From: PALSA-600 sp963821575
GTDB taxonomy: Bacteria > Actinomycetota > Thermoleophilia > Gaiellales > Gaiellaceae
Assembly: GCA_963821575.1 (NCBI GenBank)
Contig: CAWGEJ010000006.1
Location: 310,001-374,000 of the forward strand
Direction of reading: 5' to 3'
Length of the DNA: 64,000 nt
Shown here in pieces: positions 52,866-60,525 of this stretch. The notes beneath the pieces were generated by a model. It had not been told where the DNA came from, did no database searches, and saw only the letters and a program-made list of their open reading frames with translations. Every line of letters starts with the position of its first letter. The stretch's first letter is position 1. The position numbers and the translations under genes are program-made.

Positions 52866-54179
52866 ATGGGGAAGTTGACGCGGATCTTCGGCCGTCGACG
52901 CCGGTGGGGGCGTCGGCGCGTGAGCCTGCCCGGGTCACGCTGGGTCGCCGGTGTGCAGCTTCCGAAGCTGGCGTTCCTCGCCGTGCTCGGACCTGGGCTC
53001 GTGAGCGGCTTCGCGGACAACGACGCGGGCGGGATCACGACCTACTCGGTGGTCGGAGCCCAGTTCGGCTATGCCCTCCTGTGGATCGTGCTCGCGAGCA
53101 TGCTGGCGCTGTTCGTGACCCAGGAGGTCGGCGCCCGTCTCGGTCTCGCAACCGGGCGTGGCTTGCTCGATCTGATCCGGGAAGGGTTCGGGATCCGCTG
53201 GGCGGCGCTCGCGATCGCCACGATGCTGATCGCGAATCTCGGCACCACGCTGGCCGAGTTCGCAGGCATCGGGGCGGCACTGTCGCTCTTCGGCGTCCCG
53301 GTTCCGGTGTCCGTGGTCGTCTCCGTGCTCGTGATCGGGCTGCTGCTCGCCCGCGCGGGGTTTCTGCGAGTGCAGTACGTGTTCCTCGCCGTTGGGGCGG
53401 GCGTCTCGGTTGCGTACGTCGTCTCGGCGATCCTCGCCAAGCCGGACTGGGGGAAGAGCGCGCGGTACCTCGTTGCGCCGCATGTGAACGTGACGTCGGT
53501 GTACCTGCTGGCCGTCGTCGGAACGGTGGGGACGACGATCACGCCGTGGGGCCAGGCGTTCATCCAGTCGTACTGCGCCGACAAGCGGCTCGGCGCCGAG
53601 GACCTACGGACGTCGCGTTTCGACGTCGGTCTCGGCGCGTTTCTGACGAACTCGATCGCCGCGTTCATCGTGATCGCGGCCGCGGCGACGCTGTGGGCGC
53701 ACGGCGAGCGGAGCATCCCCGATGCGGCGGCCGCGGCGAAAGCGCTCGGGCCGCTCGCCGGGCACGCTGCCGAGACGGTGTTCGCGCTCGGCCTGCTCGG
53801 CGCCGCGTTCCTCGGCCTCGGTGTCGTGCCGCTCACGAGCTCGTATGCGACGACCGAGGCGCTCGGCTTCGAGCGCGGCCTCGACCTTCAGCCCCGCGAG
53901 GCTCCGGCCTTCTACGGGCTCATGGCCTTCTTCCTCGGCGTCGCCGCCGTTCTGGTGCTGATCCCCGGCCTGCCGTTGATCCGCGTGATGTTCATGGCCC
54001 AGGTCGTCAACGGCCTGCTCCTGCCGGTGATCCTCGTCTTCGTGATGTTGCTGAGCCGTCGGAAGGGCCTGCTGGGCGAGCTGACGAGCAGCCGGTTCCT
54101 GCTGCTGACAGGGTGGTTCGTCACTCTGGTGGTGAGCGTCATGTCGATCGCCCTCGTCGTCACCTACCTCGCGCCATGA
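52866..54179 (+). CDS. Nramp-family divalent cation transporter, NRMT-like (Mg2+?)
   Basis: A 437-residue, about 11-helix Nramp-fold carrier. The TM1 metal motif, DPGN in classical Mn/Fe transporters, is DAGG here (GFADNDAGGITTYS). The TM6 motif, normally MPHN with a transition-metal-binding Met, reads TPWGQAF. Loss of the TM1 Asn and the TM6 Met is what marks Nramp-related magnesium transporters. The next gene carries MgtE-N and CBS regulatory domains without a channel, so the pair probably forms one Mg2+-linked system. The N-terminus is Arg-rich. The stop overlaps the next ATG. Confidence 0.85.
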   Translation: MGKLTRIFGRRRRWGRRRVSLPGSRWVAGVQLPKLAFLAVLGPGLVSGFADNDAGGITTYSVVGAQFGYALLWIVLASMLALFVTQEVGARLGLATGRGLLDLIREGFGIRWAALAIATMLIANLGTTLAEFAGIGAALSLFGVPVPVSVVVSVLVIGLLLARAGFLRVQYVFLAVGAGVSVAYVVSAILAKPDWGKSARYLVAPHVNVTSVYLLAVVGTVGTTITPWGQAFIQSYCADKRLGAEDLRTSRFDVGLGAFLTNSIAAFIVIAAAATLWAHGERSIPDAAAAAKALGPLAGHAAETVFALGLLGAAFLGLGVVPLTSSYATTEALGFERGLDLQPREAPAFYGLMAFFLGVAAVLVLIPGLPLIRVMFMAQVVNGLLLPVILVFVMLLSRRKGLLGELTSSRFLLLTGWFVTLVVSVMSIALVVTYLAP

Positions 54180-55432
54180 CCGTCGCACCCGAGATCCTCC
54201 ATCTGTCTCTCGTCGTCAACGGCGATCTCGCCGACGCCGACGGGCGCAAGCTCGGCCGGATCGAGGATCTCCTGGTGCGTCTCGGCGACGAGGAATATCC
54301 GCCGGTCAGCGGCGCCGTGGCGAAGGTCGCCCGGCGCAACGTCTACGTTCCCGCCGACCGGATCGGTGAGATCGCGCACGGGCGGATCACCCTCACGAAG
54401 GCTCAGCTCGATCTGCAGCCGTTCGAGCGTCGCGAAGGCGAGCTGTTGCTGCGGGAGGACCTGCTCGACCGCCAGCTGATCAACGTCGCCGGGGCGCGGC
54501 TCGTGCGCGCGAACGAGATCGAGATCGCTCGTGTCGAAGGCTGGTGGCGTGTCGTCGGCATCGACATCAGCCCCCAGAGCCTTCTGCGCAGGCTGCTGCC
54601 GCGGCCGCTGGCACCGCGCGTGGGCGTTTCCAACGTGATCGATTGGGCGAGCCTCGAGCCGTTCACCGGGCACATCCCGACGATCAAGCTGCGCGTCCCA
54701 CACCCGAAGCTCGCCCGGCTCCATCCCGCCGAGCTCGCCGATCTCGTCGAGGCGTCACCGCACGGCCACGGTGAGGAGATCATCGCCGCCGTGCAGCACG
54801 ACCCGGAGCTGGAGGCCGATCTCTTCGAGGAGCTCGGCGACGAGCATCAGCTCGAGTTCGCCGAGGACCGAGACGACGGCGAGGTCGCCGACCTGGTCGC
54901 GCACATGGAGACCGACGACGCTGCCGACCTGATCGCCCAGTTCGACGAGGAGCGGCGGGCACGCATCCTCGAACTGCTGCCGGCCGTGCAACGCCGGCGT
55001 CTGCGGACGCTGCTCGGCTACGAGCCTCTGACAGCGGGCGGCCTGATGAGCCCCGAGTTCGTTGCCATCTACACCCAGGCGACCCAGGAAGAAGCCCTCG
55101 ACCGTGTCCGCCGGGCGGTCGCGCCGAGCGACGCCCTCGCCTGGATCTTCACCATCAACACCCACCGACGGTACCGAGGTGCGATCTCGCTGCCCGATCT
55201 CGTCCGCGCCGAGCCGCACACTCCGGTGACCGAGCTGATCACCCACAGCCGATTCGTGACCGCAGACGCCGATCTCGACGAGATCGTCCGCGCGATGACC
55301 GACTACGACCTCACCGTGCTTCCCGTCGTGGACGACGAAGAGCATCCGATCGGGATCATCACGGTCGACGACATCCTCGAGCTGATCGCTCCGCCTCCCG
55401 GGCGCGGCTTCGGCTTCTTCGGCGGCTCCTAG
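54176..55432 (+). CDS. MgtE N-domain/CBS protein with PRC-barrel repeats, no channel domain
   Basis: Encodes 418 residues. The first about 170 hold two PRC-barrel-like units (ADGRKLGRIEDLLVRLGD, GARLVRANEIEIARVEGWW). An MgtE intracellular N-domain follows (LARLHPAELADLVEASPHGHGEEI, DVVAHMETDD-like VAHMETDDAADLIAQF, RILELLPAVQRRRLRTLLGY). A CBS pair ends it (AGGLMSPEFVAIYTQATQEEAL, LPVVDDEEHPIGIITVDDILELI). MgtE's five-helix pore is absent, so this looks like a detached Mg2+ or nucleotide-sensing subunit for the Nramp-like carrier upstream. Confidence 0.88.
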   Translation: MTVAPEILHLSLVVNGDLADADGRKLGRIEDLLVRLGDEEYPPVSGAVAKVARRNVYVPADRIGEIAHGRITLTKAQLDLQPFERREGELLLREDLLDRQLINVAGARLVRANEIEIARVEGWWRVVGIDISPQSLLRRLLPRPLAPRVGVSNVIDWASLEPFTGHIPTIKLRVPHPKLARLHPAELADLVEASPHGHGEEIIAAVQHDPELEADLFEELGDEHQLEFAEDRDDGEVADLVAHMETDDAADLIAQFDEERRARILELLPAVQRRRLRTLLGYEPLTAGGLMSPEFVAIYTQATQEEALDRVRRAVAPSDALAWIFTINTHRRYRGAISLPDLVRAEPHTPVTELITHSRFVTADADLDEIVRAMTDYDLTVLPVVDDEEHPIGIITVDDILELIAPPPGRGFGFFGGS

Positions 55433-55447
55433 AGCTACCGTCCCGGT

Positions 55448-56812
55448 ATGCACTCGCGGTTGACGCCCCTCCTGGGCTCCGTGGCGGCGGTCACGGCCGC
55501 CACGCTCCTGGTCTGGGCGTTGAAGCCGATCGCACCGACGCTGTCGCTCGGCGTGCTCTACGTGTTCGCGGTTCTGCCCGTGGCGGTCCTCTGGGGCATC
55601 CGCTGGTCGCTTCCGGTCGCGGTCGCGAGCATGCTCGCGTTCAACTGGTTCTTCCTGCCGCCGGTGCACACGTTCACCCTGCGGGAGTCGGCGAACTGGT
55701 TCGCTCTCACCGCCTACTCGGTGACCGCGCTCGTCGTGAGCGAGCTGGCCGCGAGGTCTCGCCGGCGCGCCGCCGACGCGGAGCAGCGCGAACGCGAGTC
55801 CTCGTTCCTCGCCCAGCTCGCGACGCACCTCCTCGGTGGACAGCCGCTCGAGGACGAGCTGGATTGGGTGGGGGAACAGACGGCGGCCGTGCTCGGTGTG
55901 CCGCGCGCGGATGTCGAGCTTGGCGGTCGTTCGCGGCGCGGCGGCGACGCGCCGATCCCGCTCGAGATCGACGGACGCACCATCGGGATGCTCTACACCC
56001 CCGCGGACGCCGACCCGAACCTCAGTGTGCGGCGCCGGTTCCTGCCTGCGCTCGCGGCCCTGCTCGCCGTCGCCTTCGACCGAAGCCGCCTCGAGCAAGA
56101 GGCGCTCGAGGCAGAGGCACTGCGGCGCAGCGACCTCATCAAGACAGCCCTGCTGCGGGCCGTCTCCCACGACCTTCGCTCTCCTCTGACGGGGATCACG
56201 ACTGCGATCGGTGCCCTACGCAACGAGACCCTCACCTTCAGCGACGAAGACCGCCGCGTTCTGCTCGACACGATCGCGGTCGACGCCGACCGGCTCGCGC
56301 GCCTGGTCGGCGACCTGCTCGATCTGTCGCGCCTGGAGGCGGGCGGTGCCGAGCCGGACGCCGAGGTCTGGGCGCTCGACGATCTCGTGCGGGCCGCCGT
56401 ACGCGACCTGCAGGGAGCCGATCGAGTCGAGATCGTGGGTGAGAGCCCGCTGGTGGATGTCGACGCGGTGCAGATTCAGCGGGTCCTCGCCAACCTCGTC
56501 GAGAACGCGCTGAAGTTCTCGCCGCAGACCGCGCATGTCTACGTTCGGATCACAGCGACCCGCCAGGAGGCGATCGTCCGCATCGTCGACCACGGCCCCG
56601 GCCTGGATGCCGCCCAGCTCGAGCGCATCTTCGAGCCGTTCTACCGCGCGGACAGCAGCCAGCGCACCGGCGCCGGCCTGGGGCTCGCGATCGCGCGTGG
56701 GTTCGCGGCCGCCAACGGCGGACGGGTGTGGGCTGAATCGCGGCCGGCGCAGGGTGCCACGTTCGCACTCGCGCTGCCCGTCGCCGAGGTGCCTGCGGAG
56801 CTGCCCACATGA
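55448..56812 (+). CDS. kdpD: KdpD-type histidine kinase lacking the KdpD sensor domain
   Basis: Encodes 454 residues matching the C-terminal half of KdpD: four transmembrane helices of the DUF4118 type (about 5-105), a GAF-like domain (about 130-215), HisKA with phospho-His in SHDLRSPLTGITTAIG (about 240), and HATPase motifs NLVENALKFSP, DHGPGLD, FYRAD and GAGLGLAIARGF. The N-terminal KdpD/USP part is missing and is encoded separately at 62572. TACCGT (55436-55441) ends 6 nt before ATG 55448. Overlaps kdpE (ATGA). Confidence 0.93.
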   Translation: MHSRLTPLLGSVAAVTAATLLVWALKPIAPTLSLGVLYVFAVLPVAVLWGIRWSLPVAVASMLAFNWFFLPPVHTFTLRESANWFALTAYSVTALVVSELAARSRRRAADAEQRERESSFLAQLATHLLGGQPLEDELDWVGEQTAAVLGVPRADVELGGRSRRGGDAPIPLEIDGRTIGMLYTPADADPNLSVRRRFLPALAALLAVAFDRSRLEQEALEAEALRRSDLIKTALLRAVSHDLRSPLTGITTAIGALRNETLTFSDEDRRVLLDTIAVDADRLARLVGDLLDLSRLEAGGAEPDAEVWALDDLVRAAVRDLQGADRVEIVGESPLVDVDAVQIQRVLANLVENALKFSPQTAHVYVRITATRQEAIVRIVDHGPGLDAAQLERIFEPFYRADSSQRTGAGLGLAIARGFAAANGGRVWAESRPAQGATFALALPVAEVPAELPT

Positions 56813-57495
56813 CGCAGCGGATCCTCGTGGTGGACGACGAGCCGCAGATCCTGCGCGCTCTCGGGACGATGCTGCGCGGCGCCGGGTTCGAGGTGGACAC
56901 AGCCGAGACGGCCGAGGCAGCGTTGGCGGCAGCGGCCGCAAGGCCACCGGCCGCTGTGATCCTCGACCTCGTCCTGCCAGACCGCAGTGGGACCGACGTC
57001 TGCCGCGAGCTTCGGACGTGGTTGGAGGCACCGGTGATTGTCCTGTCGGCGGTCGGTGAGGAGCGCGAGAAGATCGCCGCGCTCGATGCCGGGGCCGACG
57101 ACTACGTGACGAAGCCGTTCAGCGTGGAGGAGCTGCTCGCGAGGCTGCGCGCCGTCTTGCGCCGCGCTGCTCCCGCCGCCGGCCCGCTGATCGAGGTGGG
57201 CGACCTGACCATCGATGTGCCCGAGCGCCTCGTCACGCGCAACGGGGAGCGGGTGAAGCTCACACCGCACGAGTTCGACCTCCTGCGCGTGCTGGCGCAG
57301 AACCGCGGCAAGCTCCTGACGCACAGGATGCTCCTCCGTGAGGTCTGGGGGCCGGCCTACCAGGTCGAGGCGCATTACCTGCACGTCTACATCTCGCACC
57401 TGCGGGCGAAGATCGAGCCGGACCCCTCGCTGCCCCGCTACATCGTGACCGAGCCCGGCGCCGGCTACCGCCTGCTCGACCCGCTGGAGTCTTGA
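56809..57495 (+). CDS. kdpE: KDP operon response regulator KdpE
   Basis: A 228-residue OmpR/PhoB-type regulator. Receiver: ILVVDDEPQILRAL, phospho-acceptor Asp in VILDLVLPDRSG (about 53), VLSA, and the Lys of YVTKPFSVEELLARLRA. The winged helix has LTPHEFDLLRVLAQNRGKLLTH and the C-terminal hairpin YISHLRAKIEPDPS, YIVTEPGAGYRL. The kdp structural operon begins 68 bp downstream and is the expected target. Confidence 0.95.
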   Translation: MTQRILVVDDEPQILRALGTMLRGAGFEVDTAETAEAALAAAAARPPAAVILDLVLPDRSGTDVCRELRTWLEAPVIVLSAVGEEREKIAALDAGADDYVTKPFSVEELLARLRAVLRRAAPAAGPLIEVGDLTIDVPERLVTRNGERVKLTPHEFDLLRVLAQNRGKLLTHRMLLREVWGPAYQVEAHYLHVYISHLRAKIEPDPSLPRYIVTEPGAGYRLLDPLES

Positions 57496-57499
57496 GAAA

Positions 57500-57556
57500 G
57501 CTTTAAGGCCCACCCCGCAAGGCTTGAGGCCGCCTTGATGCGGCCCGTCCTACCGT
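57500..57556 (+). promoter_or_regulatory. kdp structural-operon promoter and candidate KdpE sites
   Basis: TACCGT (57551-57556) ends 7 nt before ATG 57564. Upstream there are repeated CTT..GGCC blocks: CTTTAAGGCC, then CTTGAGGCC and CTTGATGCGGCC. Repeated sites of this kind are what a KdpE dimer would bind; the exact operator is inferred. Confidence 0.5.
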
Positions 57557-57563
57557 CGGGGCC

Positions 57564-57971
57564 ATGGCAGCACTCACCTTTCCTCACACGTGGCTGGAAC
57601 GCCGCCGCGCGCGCAGCCAGGCCGACTACTGGATTCGGCACGGCTTCGAGAGCCGCTATCGCTGGCGGGTCGACGAGTTGACCTCGCCACGCGAGCGCAG
57701 GCTGTCCGCGCGGTCGTTGCACAGCGTCCTCGCCGAGATCGACGGCAAGTTACTGCCGGGCGCTGCGCCCCTGCGGGTTGCTGCTCTTCGCCCGCACACC
57801 GCGTTGCTCGAGGCGATCGAGGCACGACTCCTCTCGGACGCTGCTGTTCGCGGGGCCGGAATGCTCGCGGTCAACGATCTGTTGACGAGCCCCGGAAGTT
57901 GTCTCTTCACCGACGTCACCGACGTCGAGTCGGAGCTGCGGGCCGTCCTCGAAAAGCTGGAGGTGCACTGA
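57564..57971 (+). CDS. uncharacterised protein heading the kdp operon
   Basis: Encodes 135 residues, soluble, basic at the start (WLERRRARSQADYWIRHGF) and mixed alpha/beta later (RERRLSARSLHSVLAEIDG, LPGAAPLRVAALRPHTALLE, MLAVNDLLTSPGSCLF). No membrane helix or known motif. The ATG has a leaderless promoter with putative KdpE sites and its stop overlaps the first microprotein, so it is the first gene of the kdp transcript. A regulatory or assembly role for Kdp is possible but unproven. Confidence 0.75.
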   Translation: MAALTFPHTWLERRRARSQADYWIRHGFESRYRWRVDELTSPRERRLSARSLHSVLAEIDGKLLPGAAPLRVAALRPHTALLEAIEARLLSDAAVRGAGMLAVNDLLTSPGSCLFTDVTDVESELRAVLEKLEVH

Positions 57972-58054
57972 TGTACGACCTGGCCGCGCTCGGCATCGCA
58001 GCTGTCTGCTTCGCCTTCTCCTTCTCGTTCCTGTATCTGATGGAGAAGGTCTGA
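57971..58054 (+). CDS. 27-residue membrane microprotein in the kdp operon
   Basis: MYDLAALGIAAVCFAFSFSF followed by LYLMEKV: one transmembrane helix with a short charged end. The ATG sits at the end of the upstream gene (its stop TGA precedes, CTGATG) and its stop TGA overlaps the next ATG. It differs from classical KdpF but is the same size. It may be a second small Kdp subunit. Confidence 0.7.
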   Translation: MYDLAALGIAAVCFAFSFSFLYLMEKV

Positions 58055-58143
58055 TGTCGGCAGCCGACGCCTTCGGGCTCGTGGTTTCGCTGCTCATCTT
58101 CGCGTACCTCCTGTACGCGCTCTTCCGCGGGGAGCGGCTCTGA
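58054..58143 (+). CDS. kdpF: KdpF-like small subunit
   Basis: 29 residues, MSAADAFGLVVSLLIFAYLL and YALFRGERL. The hydrophobic core followed by Y-x-L-F/x-R-x-E-R is the usual KdpF pattern; KdpF stabilises the KdpABC complex in the membrane. TGATG overlaps tie it to both neighbours. Confidence 0.8.
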   Translation: MSAADAFGLVVSLLIFAYLLYALFRGERL

Positions 58144-58253
58144 TGAGCGGTCCCGCACTCGTCCTGCTCGGGCTGCTCCTCGTCATGCTCGTGATCCGGG
58201 CCGCCGTCGGTCGCGGTCCTGAGGCCCCCCACCCGGCGAGGCGGCCGGAGTGA
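58143..58253 (+). CDS. 36-residue membrane microprotein in the kdp operon
   Basis: MSGPALVLLGLLLVMLVIRA followed by a Pro/Arg-rich tail (AVGRGPEAPHPARRPE). One transmembrane helix with a positively charged cytoplasmic-looking end. It begins in the kdpF stop and its own stop overlaps the kdpA GTG. Not a known Kdp subunit. Confidence 0.65.
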   Translation: MSGPALVLLGLLLVMLVIRAAVGRGPEAPHPARRPE

Positions 58254-59938
58254 ACGGTCAAGGGCTCACACAGATCTTGTTCTATGCGTTCGCGCTGGTA
58301 GCGCTCGGCTATCCGCTCGGAATGTTCATGGCGCGGGCGTACTCGCGCGAGAAGCTCGACCCGGTGGAGCGCGGCTTCCTGCGGCTGCTCGGGCGTGGAA
58401 GCGGGGACGAGCAGGACTGGAAGTCGTACGCGAAGACGGTGCTCATCTTCAGCGTCGGCTTCACCGTCGTCCTGTACGCGATTCAGCGGCTGCAGGGCCA
58501 CCTGTTCCTGAACCCCGATCATCTGAAGGGCGTCGCCCCTCACATCGCCGTCAACACGACCGCCAGCTTCGTCACCAACACGAACTGGCAGTTCTACGGC
58601 GGCGAGTACACGATGTCGTATCTGACCCAGATGGCCGGCCTCGCCGTGCAGAACTTCGTTTCTGCGGCAGTCGGCATGGCTGTGCTGATCGCCGTGATCC
58701 GCGGGATCGCCAGGCGCTCGAGCGACAAGCTCGGCAACTTTTGGCGCGACCTCTATCGGTCGCTCGTCTACATCCTGCTGCCGCTCTCGATCGTGCTCGC
58801 CGCGTTGCTGATCTGGCAGGGAGTGCCGCAGACGTTCCACGCTCACGCGACCGCGACGACGTTGCAGGGAGCGCACCAGACGATCGCACGCGGCCCGGTT
58901 GCATCGCAGGTCGCGATCAAGCAGCTCGGCACCAACGGCGGCGGCTACTACAACTCGAACTCGGCGGTGCCGTTCGAGAACCCCAACGGGTTGTCGAACT
59001 TCCTCGAGATGCTCGCGATCCTGCTCATTCCCGCGGCGCAGGTCTTCATGTTCGGCAAGCTCGTCCTGGCGCGACGGCATGCGTGGATGATCTTCATCTC
59101 GATGTTCGTGGTCTTCGCGATCGGAGTGGCGATCAACTTGCCATCCGAGCAGCACGGCTCGGCCGTGCTGCGCAACTCCGGTGTGAACATCACGCAGGGC
59201 CACGGCCAGTCCGGCGGGAACATGGCGGACAAGGAGGTCCGCTTCGGCCTGGCGACGACGACCGTCTGGACGGTCGCCACCAGCGATGCTTCGAACGGCT
59301 CGGTCAACAGCGGCTTCGACGCGCAGACGCCCGCCGGCGGAGCTGTGCCGCTCGTCAATCTGTTCCTCGGCGAGGTGATCTTCGGCGGAGTCGGCTCCGG
59401 TCTCTACGGCATGTTCTTCTACATCCTGATCGCGGTCTTCGTGGCGGGCTTGATGGTTGGTCGAACGCCGGAGTGGCTCGGTAAGAAGATCGAGGCGCGA
59501 GAGATGAAGATCGCCGCCGTCGGTGCGCTCTTCGTGCCGACGATGGTGCTGGTGATGACGGCCATCTCGATCACCACGCACTCCGGCCTGGCGTCGATCT
59601 ACAACAGCGGCGTTCACGGCTTCACCGAGACGCTCTACGCCTACGACTCGCAGTCGAACAACAACGGCAGCGCGTTCGCCGGTTTCGGCGCGACGAACTT
59701 CTCCGCCGAAATGGGCGTCATCTGCCTGTATCTCGGACGCTGGGTGCCCCTGATCGCCGCACTGGCGCTCGGCGGCTCGCTGGCGAAGAAGAAGATCGTT
59801 CCCGCCTCCGCGGGCACGTTCCGGACGGACGGGCCGACCTTCGTCATCCTCCTGGTCGGCGTGATCGCCTTGACCGCCGGCCTGATGATCTTCCCGGCGC
59901 TCACGCTCGGGCCGATCGTCGAGGGGTTGATGCACTGA
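58250..59938 (+). CDS. kdpA: potassium-transporting ATPase potassium-binding subunit
   Basis: A 562-residue KdpA, the K+-selective channel-like subunit. Filter-region motifs: NTTASFVTNTNWQFYGGE, GTNGGGYYNSNSAVPFENP, ATSDASNGSVNSGFD and GATNFSAEMGV. TM organisation and length match E. coli KdpA. GTG 58250 overlaps the preceding microprotein; the stop overlaps kdpC (TGATG). Confidence 0.97.
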   Translation: MNGQGLTQILFYAFALVALGYPLGMFMARAYSREKLDPVERGFLRLLGRGSGDEQDWKSYAKTVLIFSVGFTVVLYAIQRLQGHLFLNPDHLKGVAPHIAVNTTASFVTNTNWQFYGGEYTMSYLTQMAGLAVQNFVSAAVGMAVLIAVIRGIARRSSDKLGNFWRDLYRSLVYILLPLSIVLAALLIWQGVPQTFHAHATATTLQGAHQTIARGPVASQVAIKQLGTNGGGYYNSNSAVPFENPNGLSNFLEMLAILLIPAAQVFMFGKLVLARRHAWMIFISMFVVFAIGVAINLPSEQHGSAVLRNSGVNITQGHGQSGGNMADKEVRFGLATTTVWTVATSDASNGSVNSGFDAQTPAGGAVPLVNLFLGEVIFGGVGSGLYGMFFYILIAVFVAGLMVGRTPEWLGKKIEAREMKIAAVGALFVPTMVLVMTAISITTHSGLASIYNSGVHGFTETLYAYDSQSNNNGSAFAGFGATNFSAEMGVICLYLGRWVPLIAALALGGSLAKKKIVPASAGTFRTDGPTFVILLVGVIALTAGLMIFPALTLGPIVEGLMH

Positions 59939-60525
59939 TGCGGACCTTCGTTCGCTCTCTGCTCGCGATCGTCCTGGCGACACTGCTGTTCGGCTTCGTC
60001 TACCCGCTGGTGATGACCGGCTTCGCGCAGGTCGCCTTCAAGAACAAGGCGAACGGCAGCCTGATCACACGCAACGGGGTCGTGGTCGGCTCGCGGCTCG
60101 CGGCGCAGGCGTTCACGAGCCCGAAGTACTTCCAGCCGCGTCCGTCCGCGACAGCACCGGCCTACAACGCCGGTGCGACAACCTTCGCGAACCTCGGGCC
60201 CACGAATCCCGATCTGGCGAAGAACATCAAGGCGGCCGCTGCGGCGATCCTGAAGCTCGAGCGGCCCTACAACCCCGGCCTGACGATCGGCGACATCCCG
60301 GTCGACGCCGTCACCACGTCGGGCTCCGGGATCGACCCCGACATCTCACCGGCGAACGCGGCGCTGCAGTCGCGGCGCATCGCGGCCGTACGGCACCTGC
60401 CCCTGGCGACCGTGCAGAAGCTCATCCGCGCCAACACGGACGGGCGGAGCCTCGGTTTCCTCGGCGAGCCCGGCGTGAACGTCCTGGAGCTGAATCTCGC
60501 TCTCGACAACCTCGGAGGCAGGTAA
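59938..60525 (+). CDS. kdpC: potassium-transporting ATPase KdpC subunit
   Basis: A 195-residue KdpC: one N-terminal helix (LLAIVLATLLFGFVYPLVMTG), then the periplasmic domain with GSRLAAQAFTSPKYFQPRPSA, DAVTTSGSGIDPDISPANAALQ and VNVLELNLALD. KdpC aids K+ handover and ATP affinity of KdpB. It lies before kdpB, whereas the common order is kdpA-kdpB-kdpC. Confidence 0.96.
   Translation: MRTFVRSLLAIVLATLLFGFVYPLVMTGFAQVAFKNKANGSLITRNGVVVGSRLAAQAFTSPKYFQPRPSATAPAYNAGATTFANLGPTNPDLAKNIKAAAAAILKLERPYNPGLTIGDIPVDAVTTSGSGIDPDISPANAALQSRRIAAVRHLPLATVQKLIRANTDGRSLGFLGEPGVNVLELNLALDNLGGR

Noticed and set aside
52904..54175. Long open frame overlapping the Nramp-like gene in another frame, upstream of and in frame with the MgtE-like gene
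   Set aside because: The part before 54176 is Arg-rich shadow sequence; the MgtE-like protein starts at ATG 54176 with an ATGA overlap.
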